From: Streptomyces calvus
GTDB lineage: Bacteria; Actinomycetota; Actinomycetes; Streptomycetales; Streptomycetaceae
Direction: 5' to 3'
Length of the DNA stretch: 43,661 nt
NCBI RefSeq assembly: GCF_006782915.1
Contig: NZ_VCNP01000028.1
Coordinates: 1-43,661 of the forward strand
The notes beneath the pieces were generated by a model. The model ran no database searches. It had not been told where the DNA came from and worked only from the letters and a program-made list of their open reading frames with translations. Position numbers and translations under genes: made by a program. Below are positions 29,840 to 38,780 of this stretch, piece by piece. Position 1 is the stretch's first letter. The number at the start of each line of letters is the position of its first letter.

Positions 29840-30257
29840 GCGCGGCTCCCCGTTCTCCCCATGCCCGACGGTCCACCGGGCGTTACTCCGATGCACCCTG
29901 GTGACTTCACTGCGTGACTACCTCAGCACTGTATCCGCGGGTCCGTGGCCGGAGAACAGCGTTGGGGCAGCCGGACGGCAACTCCTGGTGCACAAGGCGC
30001 GCCAAACCGGGGCAGGTCGATCATCTCGTCGGTCTCGATCCGGACCCGCAGGTGTGGATCTTGTGCACCGGCTTGACGCCGGACCCCGCTTCGAGCCCTC
30101 GGGCCCACGTTTCCCTGGGGGACGCGGGCCTACTCCCGTGTGTGCCGGGCGTTTTTGGTCTGGACCCATTGACAAGCCTATTGGTCTGGACCACCTTGTC
30201 CTCCAACGGTGGCCACCGTCGTTCCTTCCTCTCCCCTCTCCCCCACCGGAGGCCCCA
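29840..30257. promoter_or_regulatory. divergent intergenic region with chitinase control sites
   Basis: These 418 bases separate the Tad block (leftward) from the chitinase gene (rightward). The chitinase-proximal end holds two DasR-like sites, listed separately. For the leftward promoter, TACAGT on the minus strand near 29931 is a possible -10 without a convincing -35. No gene is supported here. Confidence 0.4.
30155..30193 (+). promoter_or_regulatory. paired DasR-type (dre) direct repeats and -35 element of the chitinase gene
   Basis: TTGGTCTGGACC occurs at 30155-30166 and 30181-30192, 26 bases apart. TGGTCTGGACCA differs by one base from the core TGGTCTAGACCA of the dre site bound by DasR, the GlcNAc-responsive repressor. 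A TTGACA (30169-30174) lies between them. Similar paired repeats at Streptomyces chitinase promoters mediate chitin induction and glucose repression. Confidence 0.75.
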
Positions 30258-31961
30258 GTGGACCGCGCATCCCGAACGCCCGGCCGCGGCAGACGCGTCT
30301 GGGCCGGCGCCCTCGTCTCCGCCCTCGCCCTCACGCTCGCCGGCGCCGGCCAGGCGTCCGCGGCCGACGTCAACAACGCCAAGAACGCCGGCTTCGAGTC
30401 GGGTCTGAGCAACTGGACCTGCTCGGCGAACAGCGGCACCACCGTCTCCTCGCCGGTGCACGGCGGCACGGCCGCGCTCCGCGCCACACCGTCCGGGCAG
30501 GACAACGCCCGCTGCTCCCAGACCGTCGCGGTGAAGCCGAACTCCACGTACCGGCTGAGCGGCTGGGTGCAGGGCGGCTACGCCTACCTGGGCGTGACCG
30601 GCACCGGCGGCACGGACGTGTCGACTTGGACCCCGGACTCCGGCAGCTGGAAGCAGCTGTCGACGAGCTTCACCACCGGTTCCTCCACCACCTCGGTGAC
30701 GGTCTACACGCACGGCTGGTACGGGCAGTCGGCGTACTACGTGGACGACGTGTCGGTTCTCGGGCCGGACGGGGGCGGCGGCGGTGACCAGGAGCCCACC
30801 GTCCCGGCCGTCCCGGGCGGGCTCGCCGTCTCCGGGACGACGTCCTCGTCGGTGTCGCTGACCTGGAACGCGGTGTCCGGCGCGACCGGTTACACCGTCT
30901 ACCGGGACGGCACGAAGGTGACCGCCGTGACGGGCACCTCGGCGACGGTGACCGGCCTCGCGGCCGCCACCTCCTACTCCTTCCGGGTGGCCGCGACCAA
31001 CGCGGCGGGCGAGTCGGCCACGTCCGCGGCGGTGACGGCCCGGACCGCGGACGGCGGCGACGGCGGAGGCCGCGACCTGCCCCGGCACGCGGTGACCGGC
31101 TACTGGCAGAACTTCAACAACGGCGCGGCCGTGCAGAAGATCTCCGACGTCCCGGACCAGTACGACATCATCGCCGTCGCCTTCGCGGACGCCACCGCGA
31201 CGCCCGGAGCGGTCACCTTCAACCTGGACACCGCCGGACTGAACGGCTACACCGTCGACCAGTTCAAGGCGGACGTCCGCGCCAAGCAGGCCGCCGGGAA
31301 GAAGGTCATCATCTCGGTCGGCGGCGAGAAGGGCACCGTCGCGGTGAACGACTCCGCCTCGGCCACCAACTTCGCGAACTCCGTGTACGCGCTGATGCAG
31401 GAGTACGGCTTCGACGGCGTCGACATCGACCTGGAGAACGGCCTCAACGCCACCTACATGACGCAGGCACTGCGGTCGCTGTCGGCGAAGGCGGGCCCGT
31501 CGATGATCCTGACGATGGCGCCGCAGACGATCGACATGCAGTCGACGTCCGGCTCGTACTTCCGGACCGCGCTGAACGTGAAGGACATCCTCACGGTCGT
31601 CAACATGCAGTACTACAACAGCGGATCCATGCTGGGCTGTGACGGCAAGGTCTACAGCCAGGGCTCGGTGGACTTCCTGACCGCGCTCGCCTGCATCCAG
31701 CTGGAGGGCGGACTGGACCCGTCGCAGGTGGGCCTGGGCCTGCCGGCGTCGACCCGGGGCGCGGGCAGCGGCTACGTCTCCCCGTCCGTGGTGAACAACG
31801 CCCTGGACTGCCTGACGAAGGGCACGAACTGCGGCACCTTCAAGCCCTCCAGGACCTACCCGGACCTGCGGGGCGCGATGACCTGGTCCACCAACTGGGA
31901 CGCGACGGCCGGCAACGCCTGGTCCAACGCGGTGGGCCCGCACGTGCACAACCTGCCGTGA
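30258..31961 (+). CDS. secreted GH18 chitinase with CBM and fibronectin III domains
   Basis: GTG 30258 follows CCGGAGG by five bases; 567 residues. A Tat-like or Sec signal (TPGRGRRVWAGALVS, cleavage near GQASA|AD) is followed by a carbohydrate-binding beta-sandwich (about 37-175, GFESGLSNWTCSANSG), a fibronectin type III domain (about 183-270, ATGYTVYRDGTKV) and a GH18 catalytic domain from about 278. The signature FDGVDIDLEN places Asp386, Asp389, Asp391 and the acid/base Glu393 correctly, and VNMQYYNSG supplies the usual Met-x-Tyr pair. It is extracellular and hydrolyses chitin to chitooligosaccharides. Induction through DasR is suggested by the upstream repeats. Confidence 0.95.
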   Translation: MDRASRTPGRGRRVWAGALVSALALTLAGAGQASAADVNNAKNAGFESGLSNWTCSANSGTTVSSPVHGGTAALRATPSGQDNARCSQTVAVKPNSTYRLSGWVQGGYAYLGVTGTGGTDVSTWTPDSGSWKQLSTSFTTGSSTTSVTVYTHGWYGQSAYYVDDVSVLGPDGGGGGDQEPTVPAVPGGLAVSGTTSSSVSLTWNAVSGATGYTVYRDGTKVTAVTGTSATVTGLAAATSYSFRVAATNAAGESATSAAVTARTADGGDGGGRDLPRHAVTGYWQNFNNGAAVQKISDVPDQYDIIAVAFADATATPGAVTFNLDTAGLNGYTVDQFKADVRAKQAAGKKVIISVGGEKGTVAVNDSASATNFANSVYALMQEYGFDGVDIDLENGLNATYMTQALRSLSAKAGPSMILTMAPQTIDMQSTSGSYFRTALNVKDILTVVNMQYYNSGSMLGCDGKVYSQGSVDFLTALACIQLEGGLDPSQVGLGLPASTRGAGSGYVSPSVVNNALDCLTKGTNCGTFKPSRTYPDLRGAMTWSTNWDATAGNAWSNAVGPHVHNLP

Positions 31962-31976
31962 CCCGCTGAACGGCCG

Positions 31977-32010
31977 CCGCCCCTGTCCACGGTGCCGTGG
32001 ACAGGGGCGG
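31977..32010. terminator. bidirectional hairpin terminator
   Basis: The 16-base arms CCGCCCCTGTCCACGG (31977-31992) and its exact reverse complement (31995-32010) are separated by only TG. The hairpin sits between the convergent chitinase and transporter genes and can serve both strands. There is no long T run, as is usual in Streptomyces. Confidence 0.88.
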
Positions 32011-32033
32011 TCTGCGTGCCGGTGCGGGCCGGG

Positions 32034-33356
32034 TCAGAAGAACTCCGACCACGGCTGGTCCCAGATCTGCTTGACGCACAGCACCAGGAAGAGCAGGCCC
32101 GCGACGGCCAGCATGCCGTTGCTCAGCCAGCCGTTGCGCCACTCGCGCGGGGTGCGGGCGGAGTTGAGCAGCCACATCAGGGTGAGGGCGAGGAACGGCA
32201 TGAAGGCGGCGCCGAGGACGCCGTAGATGATGATCAGGCGGAAGGGCTGGCCCTGGAAGAGCAGGATCATCGGCGGGAAGGTGAGCCAGAGCAGGTAGGC
32301 GCGGAACGCCCAGGAGCGTTCGCGGCGGCCGGAGGCCAGCTCGTCGCCGCGCGCCTCCCGCTCGCCCCGCCGCCGGGCCAGGAAGTCGGCGAACATCAGG
32401 CTCACGCCGTGCCAGACACCGATCAGGGAGGTGAAGGAGGTGGCGAAGAAGCCGATCAGGAACAGCTTGCCGGTCGCCGTGCCGTACTCGTCCTCCAGGA
32501 TGTCGCCGAGCTGGACCAGGCCCTTGTCGCCGCTGGCGATCGCGATGTTCGCCGAGTGCAGCAGCTCGGCGCCGACGAACAGCATCGCGATGACGAAGAG
32601 TCCGGTGGTGGCGTAGGCGACCCGGTTGTCCAGGCGCATGATCTTCATCCAGCCGGTGTTCGTCCAGCCCTTGGCGTTGACCCAGTAGCCGTACGCGGCC
32701 AGCGTGATGGTGCCGCCGACGCCGCCGATCAGGCCGAGGGTGTTGAGGACCGAGTCCTTCTCGTCGGGCAGGACCGGCAGCAGGCCGGCGAAGGCGTCAC
32801 CGAGGTTGGGCGTGACCCGGACGGCCAGGTAGACCGTCACCACGAACATGACGCCGACCAGGACCGTCATGACCTTCTCGAAGACGGCGTACTTGTTGAA
32901 CCAGACGAAGACCAGGCCGACCAGACCGCTGGCGATGCCCCACCATTCGAGGTCCATGACGTCGGGGAAGAGGGCGTGCAGGGGCAGGGCGCTGGACGAC
33001 ATCGCCGCGGCGCCGTAGACGAAGCCCCAGATCACCGCGTACACGGCGAAGAACCAGGTCGTCCAGCTGCCGAGGCTCGCCCAGCCGTCGAACAGGGTGC
33101 GTCCGGTGGACAGGTGCCAGCGGCCGCACGCCTCGGCGAGGGAGATCTTGACGAGGCAGCCGATGATCGCGGCCCACAGCAGTGTGTAGCCGAAGTTGCT
33201 GCCCGCGATGAGGGTGGCGACGAGGTCGCCGGCGCCCACACCGGTGGCCGCGACGACGATGCCGGGCCCGATGTGGCGCCAGCTGGACTTGCGCGGGTGG
33301 AGGCCGGAGCCGCCCGCTGCTCCGGTGTCCTGGGTGTTTCCTGTGGTGTCCGCCAT
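32034..33356 (-). CDS. Nramp-related divalent metal transporter lacking canonical metal motifs
   Basis: ATG 33356 gives 440 residues with about 11 TM segments. The N-terminal pattern HIGPGIVVAATGVGAGDLVA and FGYTLLWAAIIGCLVKISLA aligns with TM1-TM2 of Nramp (MntH) transporters. The canonical DPGN of TM1 reads GAGD here, and the MPH of TM6 is replaced in GGTITLAAYGYW. It therefore belongs to the Nramp-like branch whose substrate cannot be assumed to be Mn or Fe; Mg or another solute is possible. The ribosome-binding site is weak, so the start or a leaderless transcript should be considered. Confidence 0.85.
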   Translation of the reverse strand: MADTTGNTQDTGAAGGSGLHPRKSSWRHIGPGIVVAATGVGAGDLVATLIAGSNFGYTLLWAAIIGCLVKISLAEACGRWHLSTGRTLFDGWASLGSWTTWFFAVYAVIWGFVYGAAAMSSSALPLHALFPDVMDLEWWGIASGLVGLVFVWFNKYAVFEKVMTVLVGVMFVVTVYLAVRVTPNLGDAFAGLLPVLPDEKDSVLNTLGLIGGVGGTITLAAYGYWVNAKGWTNTGWMKIMRLDNRVAYATTGLFVIAMLFVGAELLHSANIAIASGDKGLVQLGDILEDEYGTATGKLFLIGFFATSFTSLIGVWHGVSLMFADFLARRRGEREARGDELASGRRERSWAFRAYLLWLTFPPMILLFQGQPFRLIIIYGVLGAAFMPFLALTLMWLLNSARTPREWRNGWLSNGMLAVAGLLFLVLCVKQIWDQPWSEFF

Positions 33357-33451
33357 GCAGGTCAAGTAAGCCCATGGGTGCCGCTCGTACAAGAGGGCAT
33401 GCGGGGATCTTCACCGGATGCACCTGCCCGAGTGCGGCCGGAACCCACACC

Positions 33452-33480
33452 TTGACCCGGCCATGTCACCCATTGAGGAT
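33452..33480 (+). promoter_or_regulatory. vegetative-type promoter of the carboxypeptidase gene
   Basis: TTGACC (33452-33457) and GAGGAT (33475-33480) are separated by 17 bases, a good match to the Streptomyces housekeeping consensus. It would start transcription about 50 bases upstream of ATG 33540. Confidence 0.6.
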
Positions 33481-33539
33481 GTCCGCACCGCACCACGCAC
33501 GTCGTCATGAACCACCCCCACCTCCCACAAGGAGCCTTC

Positions 33540-34877
33540 ATGCGACTCCGCATCCGCGGCAGACGCTCCACCGCGCTCGCCGCACTCCTCGCCCTCGCCC
33601 TCGCGGCACCGCTGTCCCTGACGGCCACCCAGGCCGGCGCGGACAGCGCCGACCGCCCCGCCGCCTCGGCCGAGGACGTCCGCCAGTACGAGATCCACCA
33701 GCGCACCACTCCCGTGACCCGCACGGCCATCCAGCGCTCCGGCGTCACCGTGGACGAGGCCGACGAGGAGACCGTGGTGGTCTCCGGGCGGGCCGACCAG
33801 ATCCGCGCGCTGCGCCAACAGGGCTTCGAGGTCACGCCGTTGGGCTCCGCGCCCGACCGCTCGTCCGCCGCCGACGGCACGCGGCTGTACGACTTCCCCT
33901 CGGCCGACTCCCGCTACCACAACTACGCCGAGATGACCGCGGAGATCGACCAGCGGCTGGCGGCGTACCCGACCATCATGAGCAAGCGGGTGATCGGCAA
34001 GTCCTACCAGGGCCGGGACATCGTCGCCATCAAGATCAGCGACAACGTGGCGAGCGACGAGAGCGAGCCCGAGGTCCTGTTCACCCACCACCAGCACGCC
34101 CGTGAGCACCTGACGGTGGAGATGGCGCTCTACCTGCTGCGCGAACTCGGCGCCGGGTACAGCAGCGACGCCCGGATCACCGACATGGTGAACGGCCGGG
34201 AGATCTGGATCATCCCGGACCTCAACCCGGACGGCGGCGAGTACGACATCGCCTCCGGCTCCTACCGCTCCTGGCGCAAGAACCGCCAGCCCAACTCCGG
34301 TTCCTCGTACGTCGGCACCGACCTGAACCGCAACTGGGCCTACCGCTGGGGCTGCTGCGGCGGCTCCTCCGGCTCGCCGTCCTCCGACACCTACCGCGGT
34401 TCCGCCGCGGAGTCCGCGACCGAGGTGAAGGTCGTGGCGAACTTCGTGCGCAGCCGGGTCGTCGGCGGGGTGCAGCAGATCAAGGCCGGCGTGGACTTCC
34501 ACACCTACAGCGAGCTGGTGCTGTGGCCGTTCGGCTACACCTACTCGGACACCACGACCGGGATGACGGCCGACGACTACGCCGCGTTCAAGGCGGTGGG
34601 CCAGAAGATGGCGGCCAGCAACGGCTACACGCCCCAGCAGTCCAGCGACCTGTACATCACGGACGGGTCGATCGACGACTACCTGTGGGGCACGCACAAG
34701 ATCTTCGGCTACACCTTCGAGATGTACCCGGGCTCCAGCTCCGGCGGCGGCTTCTACCCGCCCGACGAGGTCATCGAGCGGGAGACGTCCCGCAACCGGG
34801 ACGCCGTCCTGCACCTCCTGGAGAACGCCGACTGCATGTACCGCTCCATCGGCAAGGAGGCCCAGTACTGCCGCTAG
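33540..34877 (+). CDS. secreted zinc carboxypeptidase, peptidase family M14
   Basis: ATG 33540 follows AAGGAG by five bases; 445 residues. A signal peptide ([11 protein letters not shown], then a long hydrophobic core) ends near TQAGA. A short propeptide-like domain ([18 protein letters not shown]) precedes the M14 catalytic domain: zinc ligands His186 and Glu189 in HAREH, third ligand His321 in DFHTYSE, substrate-binding DLNRNW, and catalytic Glu394 in YTFEMYPGS. The C-terminal [14 protein letters not shown] looks natural. The TAG stop codon is the last three bases of the CTAG target of the downstream insertion sequence, so insertion left the protein intact. It releases C-terminal residues from peptides outside the cell. 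Confidence 0.94.
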   Translation: MRLRIRGRRSTALAALLALALAAPLSLTATQAGADSADRPAASAEDVRQYEIHQRTTPVTRTAIQRSGVTVDEADEETVVVSGRADQIRALRQQGFEVTPLGSAPDRSSAADGTRLYDFPSADSRYHNYAEMTAEIDQRLAAYPTIMSKRVIGKSYQGRDIVAIKISDNVASDESEPEVLFTHHQHAREHLTVEMALYLLRELGAGYSSDARITDMVNGREIWIIPDLNPDGGEYDIASGSYRSWRKNRQPNSGSSYVGTDLNRNWAYRWGCCGGSSGSPSSDTYRGSAAESATEVKVVANFVRSRVVGGVQQIKAGVDFHTYSELVLWPFGYTYSDTTTGMTADDYAAFKAVGQKMAASNGYTPQQSSDLYITDGSIDDYLWGTHKIFGYTFEMYPGSSSGGGFYPPDEVIERETSRNRDAVLHLLENADCMYRSIGKEAQYCR

Positions 34878-35947
34878 GTGTGCTGTCCCGGGACGTTGGT
34901 GACACGCGTGCTGGGTGCTTGAACAGGTGAGGGCCTTCTGGGTTCGGTGTGGATTGCGACATCTACCGCCGAAGCTCAGGAGGCCCTCGTGTCCCACCGT
35001 AATGCCCCGCTGCCGCCGACCGGGAGGCTGCGTCTGGCCCGGTGTGTCGTGGACGACGGGCGGCCGCTGCGGCGGGCCGCGGAACGCTTCCAGGTCAGCC
35101 ACACCACCGCCGCACGCTGGGCGAGCCGCTACCGGCAGCTGGGCGCGGCCGGCATGCACGACCGCTCCAGCCGCCCGCACCACAGCCCACGCCAGACGCC
35201 CGCCCGGGTCGAACAGCAAGTCCTGCGGCTGCGGCGCGAGCCCCGCATCGGTCCGCTGCGTCTGGCCGCCCGTGCCGGTATCGCCGCCTCCCCCGCCCCC
35301 CGCATCCTCGTCCGCCACGGCCTGCCGCAACTGGCCGCCACCGACCGCGCCACCGGCGAACCCGTACGCCGCTACGAACGCACCCGGCCCGGCGAACTGG
35401 TCCACATCGACGTCAAGAAGCTCGGCCGCATCCCCGACGGCGGCGGCCACAAGGCCCTCGGCCGCGCAGCCGGCCGGGCCAACCAGAACCGCCGCACCGG
35501 CACCGGATACGCCTACCTGCACACCGCCCTGGACGACCCCACCCGCCTCGCCTACACCGAGGACCTCCCCGACGAGAAGGCCTCCACCTGCGCAGCCTTC
35601 CTACGACGAGCAACCGCCTGGTTCGCCGCACGCGGCATCACCATTGAGCGGGTCCTGACCGACAACGCCTGGGCCTACACCAAGAACACCTGGCGCCAGA
35701 CCTGCCACGAGCTGGGCATCAGCCCCCGCTGGACGAGGCCCTGGCGGCCGCAGACCAACGGCAAAGTCGAACGCTTCCACCGCACCCTGCTCGAGGAGTG
35801 GGCCTACCAGCGGCCCTACACCTCAGACCGCGAACGCCAGGCCACGTTTCCCGACTGGCTGGACTGGTACAACTACCGCCGACCCCACACCGGCATCGAC
35901 GGCCAGACACCCGCCAGCCGCGTCACCAACCTGTCCGGACAGCACAG
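34878..35947 (+). mobile_element. complete IS481-family insertion sequence
   Basis: The element is about 1,070 bases, bounded by CTAG at 34874-34877 and 35948-35951, consistent with duplication of the CTAG target used by IS481. Imperfect terminal inverted repeats share TGTGCTGTCC, a six-base variable part and GTTGGTGAC. The insertion lies exactly at the stop codon of the carboxypeptidase gene, and the right-hand CTAG also provides the stop codon of the element's own transposase. It separates the carboxypeptidase gene from its probable terminator (35970-36075). Confidence 0.92.
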
Positions 35948-35951
35948 CTAG
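34989..35951 (+). CDS. IS481-family DDE transposase
   Basis: GTG 34989 has AGGAGG five bases upstream and gives 320 residues. The N-terminal region carries a helix-turn-helix (RAAERFQVSHTTAARWASRY) and the core has Asp in LVHIDVKKLG, Asp in VLTDNAWAY and Glu in KVERFHRTLLEEW, the DDE triad. The terminal sequence VTNLSGQHS ends at a TAG formed with the flanking CTAG, so the gene reads to the very end of the element. No frameshift or internal stop is present, so it may be active. Confidence 0.95.
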   Translation: MSHRNAPLPPTGRLRLARCVVDDGRPLRRAAERFQVSHTTAARWASRYRQLGAAGMHDRSSRPHHSPRQTPARVEQQVLRLRREPRIGPLRLAARAGIAASPAPRILVRHGLPQLAATDRATGEPVRRYERTRPGELVHIDVKKLGRIPDGGGHKALGRAAGRANQNRRTGTGYAYLHTALDDPTRLAYTEDLPDEKASTCAAFLRRATAWFAARGITIERVLTDNAWAYTKNTWRQTCHELGISPRWTRPWRPQTNGKVERFHRTLLEEWAYQRPYTSDRERQATFPDWLDWYNYRRPHTGIDGQTPASRVTNLSGQHS

Positions 35952-35969
35952 GGCCTGCCGTCAGCGCCT

Positions 35970-36075
35970 GTCGTTCGGATCGTCCCGGGGTCGCGGGGTG
36001 CGGCACGCGCTTCCGACCCCGCTCGGGCCGGCCGGGAGGGCACCGCACCTCACTGGCCGGGCCGATCCGAACGAC
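35970..36075. terminator. long inverted repeat, probable terminator separated by the IS
   Basis: Arms at 35970-35988 (GTCGTTCGGATCGTCCCGG) and 36057-36075 pair over 19 bases with one mismatch, around a 68-base GC-rich loop with a smaller nested repeat (GGTGCGG/CCGCACC). It lies between convergent transcription units and probably served the carboxypeptidase gene before the IS insertion. Confidence 0.6.
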
Positions 36076-36090
36076 GGACCCCGGTCCGCG

Positions 36091-36657
36091 TTACTCGGTG
36101 TCGTCCCCGGTGCCGGCCGTCGCCTCGTCCGGCTCCGGGGACTTGTCGGCCTCGTCCTCGAAGTACTCGTCCAGGACCGCGTCGAGACCGGCGTCCCACT
36201 CGGCGAACCGGCTCCTGGACGGGGCCTCGATCTCCAGCGGGTACCAGCGGCGGTCCGGGGTGTGGACGGTGACCGTCCAGCGCTTGCCGAAGCGGGCGGT
36301 CTCCGTCTCCACCGCGCCGATCTCGTCCCACCGGAACTCGCACTCCTGGTCGTCCAGGCGCAGCCGGACGCCGCTGTGGTCGGCGACGATCGCGGCGCGG
36401 CGGTCGGACGCCTCGAAGACGGGCCCGTCGGGGGCCGCCGTCTCCTCCTCGGGAGCGGACTCCTCCGCCCCGGAGGCGACGGCGGCCTCCTCGGAGGTGT
36501 CCTCCTCCGGTTCCGCCGCGGTCGCCTTGTCCTGCGGTTCCTCCGCCTTCGTGTCCTCCTCCCGGCCGGACGCGGGTGAGGTGAGCCCGGGGATGAAGGC
36601 CGGGTCGAACCCGGCGCCTTCCAGGGGCTGGCTGCTCGAACCTATGCGCTGCTCCAC
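36091..36657 (-). CDS. acidic hypothetical protein
   Basis: GTG 36657; 188 residues, with no signal peptide or TM. Residues 30-80 are a Glu/Ala/Asp-rich, probably disordered region (EEDTSEEAAVASGAEES). Residues 85-165 form a compact domain (AAIVADHSGVRLRLDDQECE, FRWDEIGAVETETARFGKRW, TVHTPDRRWYPLEIEA) with the look of a PH-like or small beta-barrel fold. The tail is acidic again. Function unknown. It stands alone between the terminator repeat and the permease operon. Confidence 0.82.
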   Translation of the reverse strand: MEQRIGSSSQPLEGAGFDPAFIPGLTSPASGREEDTKAEEPQDKATAAEPEEDTSEEAAVASGAEESAPEEETAAPDGPVFEASDRRAAIVADHSGVRLRLDDQECEFRWDEIGAVETETARFGKRWTVTVHTPDRRWYPLEIEAPSRSRFAEWDAGLDAVLDEYFEDEADKSPEPDEATAGTGDDTE

Positions 36658-36740
36658 ACCGCAGGAGTATGGCCGACAAACCTGTGCCGGACACAGTCGG
36701 CCCCGACTTCGTTATCGGACGCCTACACGAGCACCACGGC

Positions 36741-38228
36741 TCACACGACCAGGCTGAGCGCCGCGGCGACCACGAACCCGGCCACGGACAGCACGCTCTC
36801 CAGCACCGTCCACGTCCTGAGCGTGTCCCGCTCGCTGATGCCGAAGTACTTGGCGACCATCCAGAACCCGCCGTCGTTGACGTGCGAGGCGAAGATGGAG
36901 CCCGCCGAGATGGCCATGATGACGAGCGCCACGAACGCCTGCGAGTGGTCGCCCTCGGCGAGCAGCGGCGCGACGATGCCCGCCGTCGTCACGATCGCCA
37001 CGGTCGCCGAGCCCTGCGCGACCCGCAGCACCACGGAGATCAGGTACGACAGCACGATCACCGGCAGGCCGACGTCGTTGAAGGTGTCCGAGAGCGCCTG
37101 GGCGACGCCGCTGGCCTTGAGGACCGCGCCGAACACGCCGCCCGCGCCGACCACCAGCAGGATGTTGCCGACCGGCTTCAGCGAGGACGTGGAGACGGTC
37201 TCCAGGGACTTGCGGGACCAGCCGCGCCGGATGCCCAGCAGGTAGTAGGCGAGGAACAGGGCGAGGGTGAGCGCCACGAAGGGGTGGCCGAAGAACTCGA
37301 TGACCGAGCGGAGGGTGGAGGGGTCCAGGGCGATGGAGGAGAACGTCGCCGCGAGGATCAGGACCAGCGGCGTGCCGATGATGCCGAGGACCGTGCCGAG
37401 CGGCACCGGCGTCTCCCGCGGTTCCACGCCGGAGGCGCGCTGTTCGGTGACGACGGCCTGCTTGGCCTCCTCGGCCGCCTCGACCATGTCCTGCGGCACG
37501 GCGACGAAGATGCGCTTGCCGATCCAGGCGGAGTAGGCCCACGCGGCCACGACGGCGGGGATGCCGCAGACGACGCCCATGAGGATGACCCAGCCGAGGT
37601 CGACGTGGAGCAGTCCGGCGGCGGCCACCGGGCCCGGGTGCGGCGGCAGGAAGGCGTGGGTGACGGAGAGGCCGGCGAGCAGCGGCAGGCAGTACAGCAG
37701 GATCGACTTGCCGGAGCGCTTGGCGGCGGCGTACACGATCGGCGCGAGGACGAAGATGCCGACGTCGAAGAAGACCGGGATGCCGAAGATCAGGCCGGTG
37801 AGGCCCATGGCGAGGGGTGCCCGCTTCTCGCCGAACAGGCCGAGCAGCCGGCCGGCCAGCACTTCGGCGCCGCCGCTGACTTCGAGGATCGCGCCGAGCA
37901 TGGTGCCCAGGCCGATGATGATCGCGACGTGGCCGAGGATGCCGCCCATGCCGGACTCGATGGTGGAGACCGCGTCGGAGCGCTGGACGGTGCCGAAGAG
38001 TTCGGTGACCGACAGGCCGGCCATCAGGCCGACGGCTATGGAGACGCCGAGCAGCGCGACGAACGGCTGGAGCCGCACCTTGATGATCAGGAAGAGCAGG
38101 AGCGCGATGCCGATGGCGGCGACGGTCAGCAGACCGGCGGTGCCGTCGAGGAGGAGGAGCAGTCCACCGGTGTGCGGTGGTGTCTCCGCCGGTGCGGACG
38201 CGGCGAGCGGGAGGGACGGATGGGACAT
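36741..38228 (-). CDS. GntP-family permease
   Basis: ATG 38228; 495 residues and about 12-14 TM segments. Typical GntP motifs are visible: IESGMGGILGHVAIIIGLGT, GIPVFFDVGIFVLAPI, HAFLPPHPGPVAAAG and FASHVNDGGFWMVAKYFG. The family imports gluconate and related sugar acids, and one member (DsdX) imports D-serine. Here it is the last gene of the leftward unit containing ridA, iclR and kinase genes, opposite the deaminase and deacylase genes. That points to uptake of a sugar acid or D-amino acid feeding those enzymes. Confidence 0.92.
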   Translation of the reverse strand: MSHPSLPLAASAPAETPPHTGGLLLLLDGTAGLLTVAAIGIALLLFLIIKVRLQPFVALLGVSIAVGLMAGLSVTELFGTVQRSDAVSTIESGMGGILGHVAIIIGLGTMLGAILEVSGGAEVLAGRLLGLFGEKRAPLAMGLTGLIFGIPVFFDVGIFVLAPIVYAAAKRSGKSILLYCLPLLAGLSVTHAFLPPHPGPVAAAGLLHVDLGWVILMGVVCGIPAVVAAWAYSAWIGKRIFVAVPQDMVEAAEEAKQAVVTEQRASGVEPRETPVPLGTVLGIIGTPLVLILAATFSSIALDPSTLRSVIEFFGHPFVALTLALFLAYYLLGIRRGWSRKSLETVSTSSLKPVGNILLVVGAGGVFGAVLKASGVAQALSDTFNDVGLPVIVLSYLISVVLRVAQGSATVAIVTTAGIVAPLLAEGDHSQAFVALVIMAISAGSIFASHVNDGGFWMVAKYFGISERDTLRTWTVLESVLSVAGFVVAAALSLVV

Positions 38229-38357
38229 GCGGGGGTCCTCTGGGTAAGGGCATGGGGCTTTCGGGCAGGGGGGCTCGCGGCACGGCGTCCCGAGGGGTGG
38301 GGGACGCCGTGCCGTGGCGGGTACGGCGTGCGGGCTGGGTGAGAGGGCGGGCTCGGG

Positions 38358-38768
38358 TCAGCCGAGGACGGCGAGCGCGTCGATCTCGATGAGGAGTCCG
38401 GCGGGCAGACCGACGTAGACGGTGGTGCGCGCGGCGGGCGGCTGGGTGAGGCCCTGCTCCTCGAAGTAGGTGTTGTAGAGGTCGTTCATCTCCGCGAAGT
38501 GGTCGACGTCGGTGAGGTAGACGCGGATCATCATCACGTCGTCCCAGCTCGCGCCGCCCTCTTCGAGGATCGCCTTGACGTTGGCGAGGGTCTGGAGGGT
38601 CTGCTCGCGCAGGGTGGGTCCGGCGGGCGTCGGCGGCTTGCCGTCCTCGGCGGGGAGGAACCCGACCTGACCGGCGACCTGGAGGATGTTCCCCTTGCGC
38701 ACGCCGTGGGAGAACTTCGCGGGCGGAGTGGTGTGGGTCTTCGGGGTGAGGGCGGTCTTCTCGGTCAT
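38358..38768 (-). CDS. ridA: RidA/YjgF-family enamine-imine deaminase
   Basis: ATG 38768; 136 residues, the usual length. The signature region PAARTTVYVGLPAGLLIEIDA contains Arg114, equivalent to the catalytic Arg of RidA, and Glu129. The trimeric cytoplasmic enzyme hydrolyses enamine/imine intermediates released by PLP-dependent dehydratases. A PLP dehydratase/deaminase is encoded at 40742-42040, so the pairing is biochemically sensible. It lies 12 bases after the IclR gene. Confidence 0.93.
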   Translation of the reverse strand: MTEKTALTPKTHTTPPAKFSHGVRKGNILQVAGQVGFLPAEDGKPPTPAGPTLREQTLQTLANVKAILEEGGASWDDVMMIRVYLTDVDHFAEMNDLYNTYFEEQGLTQPPAARTTVYVGLPAGLLIEIDALAVLG

Positions 38769-38780
38769 GCGGGGCTGTCC

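Noticed and set aside
33540..34877. Carboxypeptidase as a pseudogene disrupted by the IS
   Set aside because: All zinc and catalytic residues are present, the C-terminus looks complete and the stop codon is retained within the CTAG target.
36669..38342. Plus-strand frame of 557 codons opposite the GntP permease
   Set aside because: Asp/Glu/Gly/Arg low complexity antisense to a recognisable permease.
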